This document shows positions 1-12,616 of a stretch of DNA of 64,000 nt, piece after piece. This DNA is from Picochlorum sp. 'celeri'. Lineage: Eukaryota > Chlorophyta > Trebouxiophyceae. Each line of letters opens with the position of its first letter. The stretch's first letter is position 1. The notes beneath the pieces were generated by a model, which saw nothing but the letters and a program-made list of their open reading frames with translations, did not search any database and was not told the DNA's origin. The DNA is taken from positions 248,001 through 312,000 of the forward strand of contig JAACMV010000014.1 of NCBI GenBank assembly GCA_010909725.1. Direction: 5' to 3'. Both the position numbers and the translations under genes were made by a program.

Positions 1-1333
1 CTTGTCCCAAAAACTCCACAGATGATGCCCACTCGCTATCCTCCTCTATATACCTTTTATATTCTGCTACATTCCATAAATACACATCCACTAAGAGCCG
101 TTCTATAGACCGAGAAGAAGTCATGTCTGTGGGGCCTTCAAATGCTGATATAACGCATTCCAATATAATAATTGCCAGCTTGCGCTTGTCAGCTTGCAAT
201 GCCCGCGCAAATGATCCGTTTTGGTCCATAGTATTTCCCATTTTCGCGAATCCAAAGCTGTCTAGCTTCACGAGAAGCCTTTTATGATCTTGATCGTTAA
301 ACGTAGATAACAAAAACGTTCCACTTCCCAAAGACCCATGGGCAACAGACTTGTCATGGCAGAATGCCACCGCCTCCAACATGCCTTGTATAACTGCTTT
401 CACCATACACTTTCTATTCATATATGCCGTATCATTCGCTCCAAATAATCGCCCCAAGCCCATACCACTTGTTTGCTGTGCCCCAGGATACATGGACAAG
501 GGGGCCAACGATTCCCATTTCTGCACAATCCAAATCGTATTTTCTGCATTCATTTCTTCAATATTCCCTCGACCACTTGGACCCGCAATAAAATAACCCA
601 ATAGTTCAACGATTGGTGGTTCTTTCACAGGATATTGGGACGCAACTTTCCACTTCCGGTCATTTGGGGGCATGCCATTACACAAGTGAGACAGCACATT
701 GAGTTCGTGACATGCAATCTTTTGAGATCCTGGGAGATATTCCTTCAATAACGTCACAACAGGATCCTCAAAAGGCATTCCGCTGTAATAAGATGCTGTG
801 AATGCAATCACAGCTGTACGAGATGATCGCCCCGCTGGTCTAAGAACATTCACACCCTCCATCTCCGTCTCTTCTATCGATATTTGACCCAATTCCTGCA
901 GTAGCTCAAAATCAGAAGCATCAAAACCCCCATCACCAATACTATTATAGAGCATCTCCCATTGATCGCCATCAGAACTCTCAGAGTCTGACATTGGCTG
1001 AAACTCTTCAACAGATTCAAATGATTGATTTGCAACAGCATCATCAGATGATGACAAAGACCCTCCCTCCGATCTCAGCCTCTCTGCTTCTACAGACAAT
1101 CTCTTCGCGAGTTCATCAATATCAACAGAGTCGTCATCTGAATCCTTTGAGCGGCATGTTTGCCCTGGACGCTTTGTCACCTTGATTGTTGGAAAACTGG
1201 ACCAATGCGGCGCTACCTTTACATCAGGTCCCATACATCTATGTGAAAGACATCTATGAGGATATTGAGCCCACAGGGTACCAGGACCAGCGCAGGATTG
1301 TGCCTTGGACAAGTAACGTGAGAAAACTGACAT
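1..1333 (-). CDS. Protein-kinase-like protein, probably plastid (partial, runs off left edge)
   Basis: An uninterrupted minus-strand frame of 444 codons runs from an ATG at 1331-1333 to the window edge; there is no stop, so the C-terminus lies outside. The N-terminal 75 or so residues are Arg/Ser/Cys-rich and look like a plastid transit peptide, followed by an acidic Ser/Asp/Glu linker. The second half resembles a degenerate protein-kinase domain: HGSLGSGTFLL stands where the catalytic loop should be and KLDSFGFA where DFG should be, so both catalytic aspartates appear lost and a pseudokinase is likely. The start is the first in-frame ATG after an upstream stop near 1410. It is head-to-head with the P5A ATPase gene. 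Kinase fold moderately sure; exact family not recognised. Confidence 0.6.
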   Translation of the reverse strand, partial: MSVFSRYLSKAQSCAGPGTLWAQYPHRCLSHRCMGPDVKVAPHWSSFPTIKVTKRPGQTCRSKDSDDDSVDIDELAKRLSVEAERLRSEGGSLSSSDDAVANQSFESVEEFQPMSDSESSDGDQWEMLYNSIGDGGFDASDFELLQELGQISIEETEMEGVNVLRPAGRSSRTAVIAFTASYYSGMPFEDPVVTLLKEYLPGSQKIACHELNVLSHLCNGMPPNDRKWKVASQYPVKEPPIVELLGYFIAGPSGRGNIEEMNAENTIWIVQKWESLAPLSMYPGAQQTSGMGLGRLFGANDTAYMNRKCMVKAVIQGMLEAVAFCHDKSVAHGSLGSGTFLLSTFNDQDHKRLLVKLDSFGFAKMGNTMDQNGSFARALQADKRKLAIIILECVISAFEGPTDMTSSRSIERLLVDVYLWNVAEYKRYIEEDSEWASSVEFLGQ

Positions 1334-1606
1334 GTCTTCACCAAGGCAACCGCCGAATCTCTCAGAGAAACGATTAGGAATAGACTTAAAACGGTAGATG
1401 AATAAATTTTAAATACTGTTCAATCCCGATTCATGCCAATCGTATCAGATAGACATCAAAGTTCCCAATTTAAGAATTCAAGCAGACACGCCTCTGCTAC
1501 ATTTTTGCCTGCATGGTGAACTGGGTCTCTCGAAATACATTTAAAATTATCACTATTTGCTGCATCTGATCTGCTGATCAACAAGGTATGCGTTGAATCG
1601 GAGTTT

Positions 1607-4600
1607 ATGCAATCAAAAAGACATGAAAAGACAAATGAGATGGGTATTCCGCTTATTACTGAGGTACTCGCATGGATTCCTTTCTGCAGGGACCAATTAT
1701 TGATTCATGAGGGGAGAGAGTTGGTAAGCAGAGTTCCTGTGTCACGAAACCATAGCAAGAGTTGCAGAGGTGATCACCTTCAAATAGGCACATTGACCAG
1801 CCACGAGTGTTTCGGTGATATGATTAAGAATAAATCCTCTGGAAACCTCTCTTCGTTGGAAGAGAGGAAGAAGAATCTTGTGGATGCGAAAGAGCTTCAG
1901 CATGTGAGACTTATGGTGGAAAAGCCAGTGTATGTTGGAACTCTGTGTGGTGTCTCCTTGATATTCTTGTTGACATTTATGTGCATTGGTGTGTCGCAGA
2001 TTTTCTCGACTGGATGTACTTCCATTTGCATTTATTTATGCCGTGTGGATTAATTTGCACATTTTTGGACTTTTTGATGCAAATCTCCGTCCGCCATTCT
2101 GGATTTCCCAATTGTCTGGGCTTGTGCTAGTGTGTATGCATGCTCTTGTGTATTTGTTTACCATTTGGAGTGTTGACGTGCGATGCATCGTTCGTTACAA
2201 TAATGTATCGTCGATTGATGATGCAACGCAAGTCAAAGTTGTTCCCCACAAATTTGTTGGGAGTAAAGAAGTTGTCCCCTTGGAATGCAAGAAAGTGGTA
2301 CGTGCCTGTTTGTAATGTTGATCAGATGTCCATATTTTAATTCTCATGTCTCACTCAAATCCTTTGTGCGCAGGATAATAAAGTTCAATACAGTTTCAGT
2401 TTCAGAAAATTACGGTTTCTGTGGTCGGATGAGTCATGTGTGTTTAGCAAGTTGAAATACCCGACCAAAAAGACCTTTGCCGAATACAGGAAAAGCAGCG
2501 GACATTCGTCCGATATGTCAGTCACATTGGCAATGGAAAAATGGGGTCCCAATAAGTTTGAGGTTCCGATTCCATCCTTCAAAGAGCTGATGCAGGAGCA
2601 ACTTTTAGCTCCTTTCTTCTGCTTCCAAGTTTTCTGTGTTGCATTGTGGGCCATAGATGAGTATTGGTATTATTCACTCATGACGTTGTTTATGCTGGTT
2701 ACTTTTGAGTCAACTGTGGTGCACCAACGTCAGCGTAATTTATCGCAAGTGAGAGCCTTGCAGCAGCCACCGAGCCCAGTGATGGTCTACAGGGGTGGAA
2801 AATGGTCAGAGATTCCTGGGGATCAGCTGGTTCCAGGTGATGTAGTCTCTGTGGCACGTCCAAAAGATGGTGAAAGTGCGGTGATTCAAGCAGACATGTT
2901 GCTGCTAGGCGGTACATGCATCGTTGATGAAGCCGTGTTGACTGGAGAGTCAACACCACAGTGGAAGAATCCCATTGGAGAGGCAAAAGGGGATGAAATT
3001 GATGCCTCTGAAGTTTCTGCCAAAGAGATTCTGTCCATGAAGCGCCATAAAATTCATGTGGTATTTGGAGGGACGAAATTGATGCAAGCTACGGAGGATA
3101 AAGATGCCCATATTAAGACTCCAAATGGGGGATGCTTGGCTGTGGTGTTGCGAACAGGATTTGGAACTGCGCAGGGGCGATTGATGAGGACAATTCTATA
3201 CTCTACAGAGCGCGTTAGTGCTAATAATATGGAAACTTTTATATTTATTCTGTTCCTACTGATGTGGGCTATTGCTGCATCTGTGTACGTGTTGAAACAT
3301 GGGTTGGCTGATCCAGATAGAGATCGATTCAAATTGGTCCTGAATTGTATCATGATTCTCACGTCGGTTGTTCCACCTGAGCTACCGATGGAACTTACAA
3401 TTGCTGTGAATGCATCTTTGGTTGCTTTAGCTCGGAAAAAAGTGTTTTGCACAGAGCCTTTCAGAATTCCATCAGCTGGGAAAATCACAACATGTTGTTT
3501 TGACAAGACTGGGACCCTGACATCAGACCACATGGTCATGGAAGGAGTATCGGGAAGTAGCGAGAGTCATCAGGAGATGAAAAGCACCATCGAATCTTTA
3601 CCAGCCATCGTCCCTTTGATTCTGTCATGCTGTCAAAGTTTGGTCAAGGTTGATGACGATGTAGTCGGCGATCCTGTTGAAGTGGCTGCCTTGAAGACAA
3701 CAAAATGGAAATCAAACGGTGATGTCGTCACTTCTGGAAATGGAAGACAAGTGGCACATGTTTTGCATCGGTTCCATTTCTCGTCATCTCTGAAAAGAAT
3801 GTCAACTGTGGTAAAGGTAGAAGAGAAGGACACCCGTAAAACAAACTATTTTGTCCTCATGAAAGGTGCTCCAGAAACGATTCAGCAGCACTTGGAATCC
3901 GTACCAGAATACTACGATAGATGCTATAAACGGTATGCCTCTGAGGGCGCTCGAGTGCTTGCCCTGGCGTATAAACCCATGCCATCAGATTTGACAACAT
4001 CATCATTGCGCCATGTACCTAGGGACGAAGCAGAGAGCAATCTCATCTTTGCCGGTTTTGCTATTTTCAGAAGCCCTCTGAAATCTCAATCAGAACCAGC
4101 GTTGAGAATGCTCAAGGCATCTCAACACCAGTTGATCATGATCACAGGTGATACTCCACTAACAGCCTGCCACACAGCAGCACAAGTGCACATTGTCTCC
4201 AGGCAAGCCATGATCCTCCATGCACATGGTCCTGTCGCACAGTGGGTATGGAAATCTCCAGATGAATCATTGGAAGAGAAATTTACGACAGACATCTCTA
4301 GTGCCATGATGCTTGCTGAGAATTATGATCTCTGCATCTCTGGAGATGGCCTGCTCAAGATGGTGAATGAAGGTGAGGACATGCTCAGTCTGTACATCCC
4401 TCTGACCCAAGTGTTCGCCCGTGTCACCCCTGATCAAAAGGAACTGATTGTCAAGGTCTTACGAGATCAAGATTTGTCTGTTCTGATGTGCGGTGATGGC
4501 ACAAACGATGTCGGCGCGCTCAAAGGTTCAGATGTAGGGGTAGCTTTGCTGACTCCAGCAGAAAAGAAGAGAAAGCCCAATGATCCAAAGCCTGTTGGCA

Positions 4601-5517
4601 AAGGGACCATGATGCTCGAAGATATGAGACGTAGGGGCGTACCTGTCACCCCATTCCACCAAAGAATGGCCAAAATGATGGATGAAATGGCAGCAGATGC
4701 ACACGAGCCTCCGCTGGTGCAGCCAGGTGATGCCAGCATGGCAGCACCATTCACAGCCAAGGAACCTTCAGTCATGCCTTGTCTCGACATCATTCGACAA
4801 GGCCGATGTACACTCGTCACCACAATGCAGATGTTCAAAATATTAGGCCTCTTGTCGCTTTCAACAGCGTATTCTCTTTCCGTGTTGTACTTGGATGGTA
4901 TTAAACTAGGAGATATGCAGGCAACGTTGGCTGGAGTGCTCACAGCTGGAATGTTCTTTTTCATTTCAAATGGAAAACCACTGGAGAACATCTGTAGAGA
5001 TCGCCCACATCCAAAGATTTTCTCTCTATACATGTTCACCTCGTTGATGGGACAATTCTTCATTCATATGACTTTCCTGATGCATATGCAGACCACTGCA
5101 CATGCAATCATGTCCCCAGAAGACCGCCAGGAACCTGGAGGAGATTTCAAACCAAATCTAGTGAACACGGTATGTTTCCTGACAAATTTCGCCATTCAAA
5201 CCATGACGTTTGCCGTCAATTATGTGGGCAAACCATGGACGACCTCGCTGTCAGACAACACCATGTTTGCACTGAGTGTCCGCTGGAGTGTCGCCATGTA
5301 TGTCATCCTGAGCTTGGACGTATTCGATGGACTCAATGGATGGTTCTCATTGGTTTCACTGCCAAGGGAATTGAAAATCAAGGCCATCGTCTTGGGTGCT
5401 GGAGCAGCGCTTGCTTGTAGATTTATAGAGAATGCAACTCGCAATGCATTCCCGTGCCCCATTCCCCCCGAGAAGGGGGGCAAAATCCACAGCAACCATA
5501 GAAAATCGAAAGCGTAG
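1607..5517 (+). CDS. P5A-type cation-transporting ATPase (ATP13A1/Spf1 family)
   Basis: Exons 1607-1929, 2000-2297 and 2374-5517; introns of 70 and 76 nt have GTATGT/GTACGT donors and CAG acceptors and keep phase (about 1254 aa). The protein is an ER P5A ATPase, a family known to dislocate mistargeted transmembrane helices. Visible marks are RLDVLPFAFIYAVW at the first membrane segments, VPPELPMEL (the P5A membrane-domain signature, near residue 541), the phosphorylation motif DKTGTLT (near 584), KGAPE in the nucleotide-binding domain, MITGDTPLTACH, and GDGTNDVGALK in the P domain, then a C-terminal membrane bundle. Alignment across the ORF is close to human ATP13A1 in order and spacing. The exact start is uncertain: the first 70 residues are not conserved, and a later Met (near 1820) is possible. 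Confidence 0.95.
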
Positions 5518-6040
5518 ACACCTGGTGTAACAATACTGTGTGTACTTGTTGGCTTGCATCCTGACACATCATGTCATTCTCTTTCTAGAGAGAAGGATAC
5601 ACTGGGATCTTGTGGCAATGAGAGACCAAGCCCCATGGGGCCCCCCAAAACAAGGCGCCACCCTGACCACTGAGCCAAGGAGGCCTTGTCTTATTGATTG
5701 TTCCCACACCCGCGCCCATCTGATACGAAATTAAAGTATGAAATAAACAGTGTCATTTTTTTTCCGATGTGGAGAGACATGGCGCATGTCTGACCTCTTT
5801 CAAGCGACGAATCGGAAAAACAAGAGGAACGGGAATTGTATCACTGTTGCAGCAGCGTACAGGCATACGTATCGTAGAGAAGAAATTTTTACATCTGAAT
5901 GATTGTACTGGAACGTATCTAGTCAGAGTAAGGACGCAGGGAAGACATTTTGTTCCATTTGTGCCTCGAGGAGTTCAGAGACCTGATACCTGCACCCTTT
6001 CCGAATACTGGTTGGACGTGGAGAATAGTTGAATGGAGAT
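5518..6040. other. Intergenic, promoter side of the SR-like gene
   Basis: This 523-base stretch separates the P5A stop from the first exon of the next gene. It holds an 87-codon open frame at 5769-6032 with no recognisable family and no splice continuity with its neighbours, which I read as chance. A T-run lies at about 5756-5764. No RNA gene or repeat seen. Confidence 0.5.
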
Positions 6041-8157
6041 ATGCCTCAGGGGAATTCGAGGTAGGTGATTCTGCGTCGGTGGTGTGAAACGTGATTTCCT
6101 GAATGCCATGAGAGAAGTCAGTCTCACATTGTGTATATATATCCTTGTGTAGGGAGGACTGGGGAGGCCCATCACGATACAATCGTGATAGTAGGGAACG
6201 AGATGTGCGTAGAGCACGGTTGCGTGAGGAGGAGATAGAGGCAGAGTTGGATGATTACATGTTAGAGGAGTCGTCCTTGCCGAGATTGAGGGAGCCACAT
6301 AGCCGACGAGAGGAGCGGTATTTTGGAAATTCACCACGTAGAAAGGAGTTTAGGTACAGCGAGGAGAGAAAGCGTGAGCGGAGTGGTAGGTATGGGGGAA
6401 GATCAGAATCTTCAGAATGGAGAGAGTATGGCTCCCCTCAGCGCAGAACAGACAAAGCTCGTTCCAAAACAGATGCTGCTTTAGAGATCGCAGCGCGATT
6501 GAATAAGAAGTATGAGAGGAAACCTTCTCGCTCAATATCTCCTCGTCGGAGGTCGTTCCATCATAGATGGCAAGATAGCCGCAGCCCCAGCCCCAGGAGG
6601 AAGAGGCGGTATAGGAGTTCATCTAGATCTTCATCGAGAAGTCCTTCGAGGCGCTATTCATACGATAGACGAAAAAGTGGACGTAGAGATAGAGATTGGG
6701 ATAGGTCACATGAAAATCGTGGGAGGCGATTTAGCCATAGTGATGATAATCGAAGCAAACAGTACGGCAGGCATCGACGGAGCGGGGAGTATCATGCGGA
6801 CAAGCCAGATGATGCATTCATGTCTGCGCCTCCTCCCCCTCCTCCTCCTCCTCCAGTGGTGCCACCTCCACCATTGGAAGAATATCCAAGGTCTCCAGAT
6901 ATCACTGACCGGTTGGAGTATCTTGCAACTTCTCAGGATGTTGCGTTTGACCATGCAAAAGGCATTGATGATGTTGAGCTCTTCCAATTTAGATTAAGTC
7001 AGATGGAACTTGATTTGCTAGGTCCGAAACCAAAGTCATGGGAGGAACAGGAAGAGCAGTGCAGGCTCCTGGTCCTACGATATGGGCTTCGAGGCGCAGA
7101 GGATGACGACAAGGAGCCATTTTCCAGTGATGAGTTCAAAGAGTACTTTTCACGTCCTGGTCGTACAGGGGAGGAGATTCCATACGAGCAGCGGTCTCCT
7201 ATAGAAGACCCAAGGCGTCAATTCACCAAGGAGTATGAGTTCATGACGGCATGGGCCGGGAAACCTCGACCGTTACCAGGCTTTGTGAATGATACTGTGT
7301 TTAAGCAGCAAAATGGTGATCAAAGCCCCACGCTTTCTTGGTCTACAAGCCCAGCGAGAGCAGGTAGTCCTGCAAAACAAAAGACACAGAGGCCTGAACC
7401 AAAGCCCCAAACAAAAATATCCATGTCGAATCGACCTTCTACAGGTGGTAAAAATGCCTCTGTTCCACGAGATTTGAATATGATGGATGGAAAGCATTCC
7501 ACCATGGAATTAGAGGAGGGCTACTTTTGTGTCAAACTTCTCAACGGGCAGGATGTTATGCTTCAATATGATGAGATTGTGGATCTCATTAAAAAGGGCT
7601 CTCTACCAGATGACTGGCCAGCGTTTCGTGAATCTGATTCCTTATGGATTGCTGTCTCAGCAAAGGATGACCAAGCAGCTGACTTGCAACGACATGAGAA
7701 TGCAGCCCAGGAAAAGAAACCAGCACCGCTTGGCAAATCCATCTGGCTATCAGCCAAGAGAGCCACCCCTGATATTCGCCAAATCAAGTCATGGTTCCAA
7801 GACGCGGCCAAACAAGCCAATCGAGCCCTCGCGTCCCGTGGGGGTGCCACGCTGCAATTGCAGTATACTCGGAGCTCCCTCATGGATTGTAGACGCCTGA
7901 CGCAACAGGCTCCGACTCGAGAGTTTGAGTTCGAAAACGAATCAAAGTTGGCATCCGAAAGTATCAATCATCAGCAAAGGATTGACAAATTAAGAAGATC
8001 AGCAAGAATTCGGGCTAGACAACCGAGAAAAGTCAGTCCCTCCACGCTAGCAATGATCAAGGGACACATTCTGATGGATCGAACCAAGCTCAAAGAAATT
8101 GGCACGGTCGCGCTACAAAGGGCTATAAAAGCGTTCAAAGAACGACAAAACAAATAA
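6041..8157 (+). CDS. SR-rich nuclear protein with polyproline tract, function unknown
   Basis: Exon 1 is tiny (6041-6060, MPQGNSR) and joins exon 2 (6153-8157) across a 92-nt intron (GTAGGT..TGTAG), giving 674 aa. The N-terminal third is packed with Arg/Ser dipeptides and RSRSPSPRR-like blocks typical of splicing-associated proteins. A (P)9 run follows near residue 235, then a globular region (about 255-400) with no family I recognise. A second conserved-looking segment (about 465-520) carries VKLLNGQDVMLQYDEIVDLI and resembles a GYF-like fold only vaguely. The C-terminus is basic and helical. An early EAELDDYM motif recalls UAP56-binding or FoP-type motifs, which is speculative. Likely role: pre-mRNA processing, by inference from RS content alone. 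Confidence 0.75.
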
Positions 8158-8202
8158 TAATTCTATGGTGTTACATTGTTTGTAAAACAACTAGATATCT
8201 GT

Positions 8203-9026
8203 TTACTTTCTGTTTCTACCATCCCTTCCCTGAACTGCCACACCAGGAAGCTGAGCCATGTTCATGGATCTCAACATATCCATGGTATCTTTATCTACTT
8301 CAATATTGTCGAGGTTAATGGCAGACTGGTCTGGGATGAAGTCCATACGGCGTTCACGCTCCTCCTCCTGGAGCTTCAAAGAAATACCGCGCACTGGTCC
8401 ACGCTGGATACGCTTCATCAAGTGTGTTGTGAATCCAGCAATCTTATTTCTCAGACGCTTTGACTGAATGATGGCAACCTCCTCAGCAACACGCTTGTTG
8501 GTATCAAAGTCAAGAGTGAGACGGTTATAGTATTTCTCAATAATAACCCTAGAGGCCTTCTTCACAGTCTTGGTTCTAACGCGACCTGCACACAAATACA
8601 TTATGAAGCGTCAGAAGAGCACCATGATCGAATGGAGTCCAATAATTGCTATGGAAAACTCGTTCGTTCTCCACATCCCTCTCTCAAGAACGGGATGAGC
8701 ACCCACTCCAGCTCCAACCACACATCCCCACCATACGGCCGCCACAAATACAATATATAACAAAAACATGGCATTAAGCCAAACAGAGATCCGATGCAGG
8801 CACCAGGCCGTCTGCTCATTGACGCCGACGGACGGCGGCAGCCATGAGACTGACACCATGACAGCACCACGAACACCAGTCTCGCCCCATTAAGTGTATA
8901 TAAAGTTCAAAAATACCCCAATCCACGCATGTATCTGATTCGTTGGTGCACCAAAGATGCCTTTCCGACGAAAGACTCTTGCCTTGCACACGACTCCCTT
9001 CGTCTGCTATGCAGTAACGTACCCAT
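8203..9026 (-). CDS. RPS17: Cytosolic 40S ribosomal protein eS17 (RPS17)
   Basis: Exon 2 is 8203-8585; exon 1 is only the four bases ATGG at 9023-9026, split from exon 2 by a 437-nt intron with donor GTACGT and acceptor TGTGTGCAG. The join restores the invariant [11 protein letters not shown] start. The 128-aa product carries the eS17 signatures [34 protein letters not shown] and LQEEERERR. It is a structural protein of the small ribosomal subunit near the beak/platform region. Reading from the in-frame ATG just upstream of 8585 instead would give MYLCAGRVR, which does not fit the family. It ends 45 bp from the convergent SR-like gene. Confidence 0.93.
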
Positions 9027-9304
9027 TGTGACACTTTTTCAGCTTGGCAGAAAATTAATAAATGTAATGTATGAAAATCAGCGTGGTCAGAGGAGCCTTG
9101 ATGAATGCAGTAGATGTCTACAAGCGCCAATGTGTATGCTTCATCTAGTCCCGGTGAAACACAGCCATTGACCGGATCCTTGGAAATACCACTTGAATAC
9201 AACGGTATACGTGTGCCTGGTGTCCATGTCGGCATCCAGATCATTAGATTCGTACAAATCTTTAATGTTCTAGTGTTAGGAGAGCTTCTGTCGTGTCCGT
9301 ATGT

Positions 9305-12300
9305 ATGGGTGAGAAGGAGAAGGGTTTCAAAAGTTTTGTTCCTGAGGAGTATGAGCAGGACAAGAGGAGGGCATGTGCGTTTTTATTGTGCTTATAAATG
9401 CGGAATGGCCGTATCTAATGGTATCTATGCATGTTTTTGTATGCAGATGAAAGCCTATTGGGGATCGCAGACGCTCTTTCAAGTGGAAGCAGTGAGGAAG
9501 GCCTTGGGCAAGGGAACACCACGACACTGGAGGTGAGACAGCGGCATGGCTCAATAGCACATGAAAGGCATCGTCGCAAGAGGAGAAGTCGAAGAGAGAA
9601 GAGCAGTAGTAGTAGTGACCGGAAATGGATACGCAAGGAGAGGCAGCGATTGATTGAGGCAGAGAAAATGGCAGGGCCAGGTAAAAGACTGAGGCAGGCA
9701 TTAGTGTTACAGGATGAATCCGATCTGACGAATTTTATAGAAGACTATAAGGGGGATTTGGGGAATATTGCGTTTGAGAAAATGCTTGACTCTGATGTGC
9801 CTCGGTACAGGAGGAGTGTATTGAATGTGAGAGGAAGAGATTCTTCTGTGGTGAAAAATGGTGGGATGAACCAACAGAATGATGGTTGGAGGCGATGGAT
9901 TGATACGCATGATGGTATTGAATCAACTCAATGTGATGTCAAATCGTCACATGGTGTCATAGATTCCTTTGACGCATTTATTCCCATTGCTTCCAAGGAG
10001 GAGACTCATGGTCATCCGCAAGGGGACTACCAGGGGCACTTGATAGAAAGGACCAGGGAATTCAATACTAAAACGCGAGATAATCCTCAAGATATTCAAC
10101 TGTGGCTTGATTTCGCCGCTTTTCAGACAGAGACGGCAGACATTTTGAGATCTGCTGGAGTACACGTATCAAAGCAGAGTTATTGGGAGAAGAGGCTGGA
10201 GGTGCTGGAGAGGGCATTGCAATGCAATCCAGGATCCGATATCTTGACATTAGAGATGCTTCATATTGCAGAAAAAGTGAAAACACCTGATGAAGTGAAC
10301 CGACTTTGGAGGAGTGCCTTGATGTCTGCAACTGGAGCCAGTAGCATGTCTTTGTGGGGGTCGTTTCTAGAGAGACAGAGAAAGCATGAAAATTTCAATG
10401 CGATTGTCATGAGCAAGTGCTATTTGGCTGCAGTGACGATATTTCGTAGAGAATATGAGAGGGAAGAGGATCTGGTGAGTATTCTGATTGACTGTATCAG
10501 ATTTCATCTGGAATGTGGCTTTATTGGCATGGGGATTGCTATGATTCAAGTGCTGCTCGAATACAATGTATTCTATCCGGAAGAAGTTGAGCATCAGGGC
10601 TTGGAACAGTGCTTTGAGGAATTTTGGAATAGTTCATGCCCATTGATAGGCAGTGAGAATGCACCAGGCTGGAACAGGTGGTACAGGTCTGGGTGTGAGG
10701 TCCAAGAGCCATCGCACAAAGTGGACAGAGATAATGATGCTGATGCATCTTTCGATGGTGATGATGACATTATAGGCAAAGAATTTGATAAAAAAGCTGA
10801 TACATTGGAGGATGAGCCATCCTTTGAAGACATTGAACGTTGGATCGCAATGGAGATGTACAAGGACAGCAATGCTGCTTCGAGCGACCCGACCTCTGCA
10901 AAGGTAGCATGGGAAGATATAAGACCATTTGCAGTGTTTTTGAAAGATTCGCATTCAATAATGACCATACTGGCAAAGTGTATGGGGTACCTTGGCCTGC
11001 AACATGTCTCCTTCATGCAACATGCCCAAGTCTGCCAGGAACAATCTGACTTGTCCTTATTTGAGATGTACTGCACACCAAAAATGTTTCGACTGATTTC
11101 ATCACATGATACAATACTGGATGGATTCTCCGGCGAAGGGGAAAATATCCTGCACGGGGTTTTGCCATGGTGGGCAAAGAGTCCTGAGAGGCAGGAATTT
11201 GCAGTCAGATTATTGACTGACATTGCAGGTAAATTGCAAGGCCCATTACGTGGTATTTTGATGGACATGAGTATTAAAATTCAGTTGTATGATGCAACAA
11301 GGGGCGTATTCTCTGATGCAAATTTGCAAAAGGCTCTTTCATTTGCAAAAATGGTCTTGTCCCAACAGTATGATGGCATTTTGTCGCTCTGGGGAGAATA
11401 TGCGTTCCTATCTTCCCTGGACTCTGGAGGGACTTCAAAAATAGCAAATAAAATTTTCAAAAAATGCATGTCGCAACAGCGATCGGAGGACGTTTTGTAC
11501 GATGCAGCCAGATTGTGCCATGCACATGTCAAATGCCAGCTGCTGCGCCAAGGCTTGAAATGGAGCATTCTGGGCTCCGAATTCATGTACCCTGCTTGTA
11601 CAGCCTACATGGACAAAGATCATGCAAATAATTCGATAAAGGCATTTTTTTGGTTCGCAGGACAAATCCATCAGGCGGATATGAGCCAGGCCATTGTGCA
11701 ATCAAGCAGCGACAGCAACATCCTCTGTGAGACAAACAATGTTACAAGAAGGGTATTCCAAGATCTGATACCACAGTGCATGGACAATCACACAAAGCTG
11801 GCCGCACTCATTCAGACATTCGTTGCGTTCGAAATTCTCTCTGGTATCGTCGAAGACGGCCACCCTCGCCTTGACCACGCATTGAGCATCATGCACCAGG
11901 TGATGATGGACTTGGAAAGGAAGCGCATCTTGGAAACAGAAAAGCCTACAATTCAGGATCCCATGTCATTGCACATCTTGGCGGTACAGCAGTGCGTTCT
12001 GGCTCGGATTACATGCGAGATGTCACCCCTCGCCTTGTCCCCTGCGGAGGCACGAGAGATGGTTCTACACATGCTGGAGGTTTGGCCGGGCAGCCCACTA
12101 CTCCTGACCTCGCTATCCATGATGGAGGAACGATTCAATAATATCAACATGCTTCGCCGCGAACTTCGCTTACTTGCCACACAGAGCTCTATGCAGATAC
12201 ATGAGCACATCTCACTCATAGCATTGGAAGAAACTAGCCCATTTCCAAAAGCACGCATTGTTTTTGAAAAAGCCCTCCAGCAGGAGCCCTGCAGGACATG

Positions 12301-12616
12301 TCCAATCATTTGGAGATTATACATGCGCAAAGCAAGCTTTGAATATTCTCACAGCATTGTGGATATTTTCTTTAGAGCAGTCGATGCCTGTCCGTGGTCA
12401 AAATCGGTATGGATGGAAGGGATATCTCTGATGACACGGTGCACTGCATACCCACCCAAGTCACTCATGGAGACCATCCAAGCACTACGGTATGTTTGTT
12501 TGTTGAGCGTATCTGTCGATAGATGGTCGGCAATTGAACTATGCTGACGGCCTCTATGTACATGTAGGGAGAAAGATATCCCGTGGAGCACCGAAGTGTA
12601 CGAAATCTTGCTCTGA
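9305..12616 (+). CDS. NRDE2: NRDE2 family nuclear RNA-surveillance protein
   Basis: Exons 9305-9374, 9447-12489 and 12568-12616; introns of 72 nt (GTGCGT..GCAG) and 78 nt (GTATGT..GTAG) keep the frame, for 1053 aa. NRDE2 is a HAT-repeat (half-a-TPR) partner of the MTR4 helicase in exosome control and of RNAi factors in animals. The sequence shows the family core TREFNTKTRDNPQDIQLWLDFAAFQ (N-terminal conserved block, near residue 230), then FYPEE..EQCFEEFWNS, many W..Y/A helix-turn-helix units, and a C-terminal PIIWRLYM..CPWSKS block. The N-terminal 100 residues are basic and Ser-rich with RHRRKRRSRREK, a likely nuclear signal. The last short exon ends PWSTEVYEILL, matching the family C-terminus. 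Confidence 0.9.

Noticed and set aside
4467..5063. 198-codon antisense frame in the P5A ATPase gene
   Set aside because: Shadow frame opposite a strongly conserved coding region; no recognisable protein.
5769..6032. 87-codon plus frame before the SR-like gene
   Set aside because: No homology recognised and no in-phase splice to the next exon; the tiny exon at 6041 explains the start better.
8816..9244. Minus frame in the RPS17 intron and beyond
   Set aside because: Spans the intron and true start of RPS17 in the wrong frame; no family.
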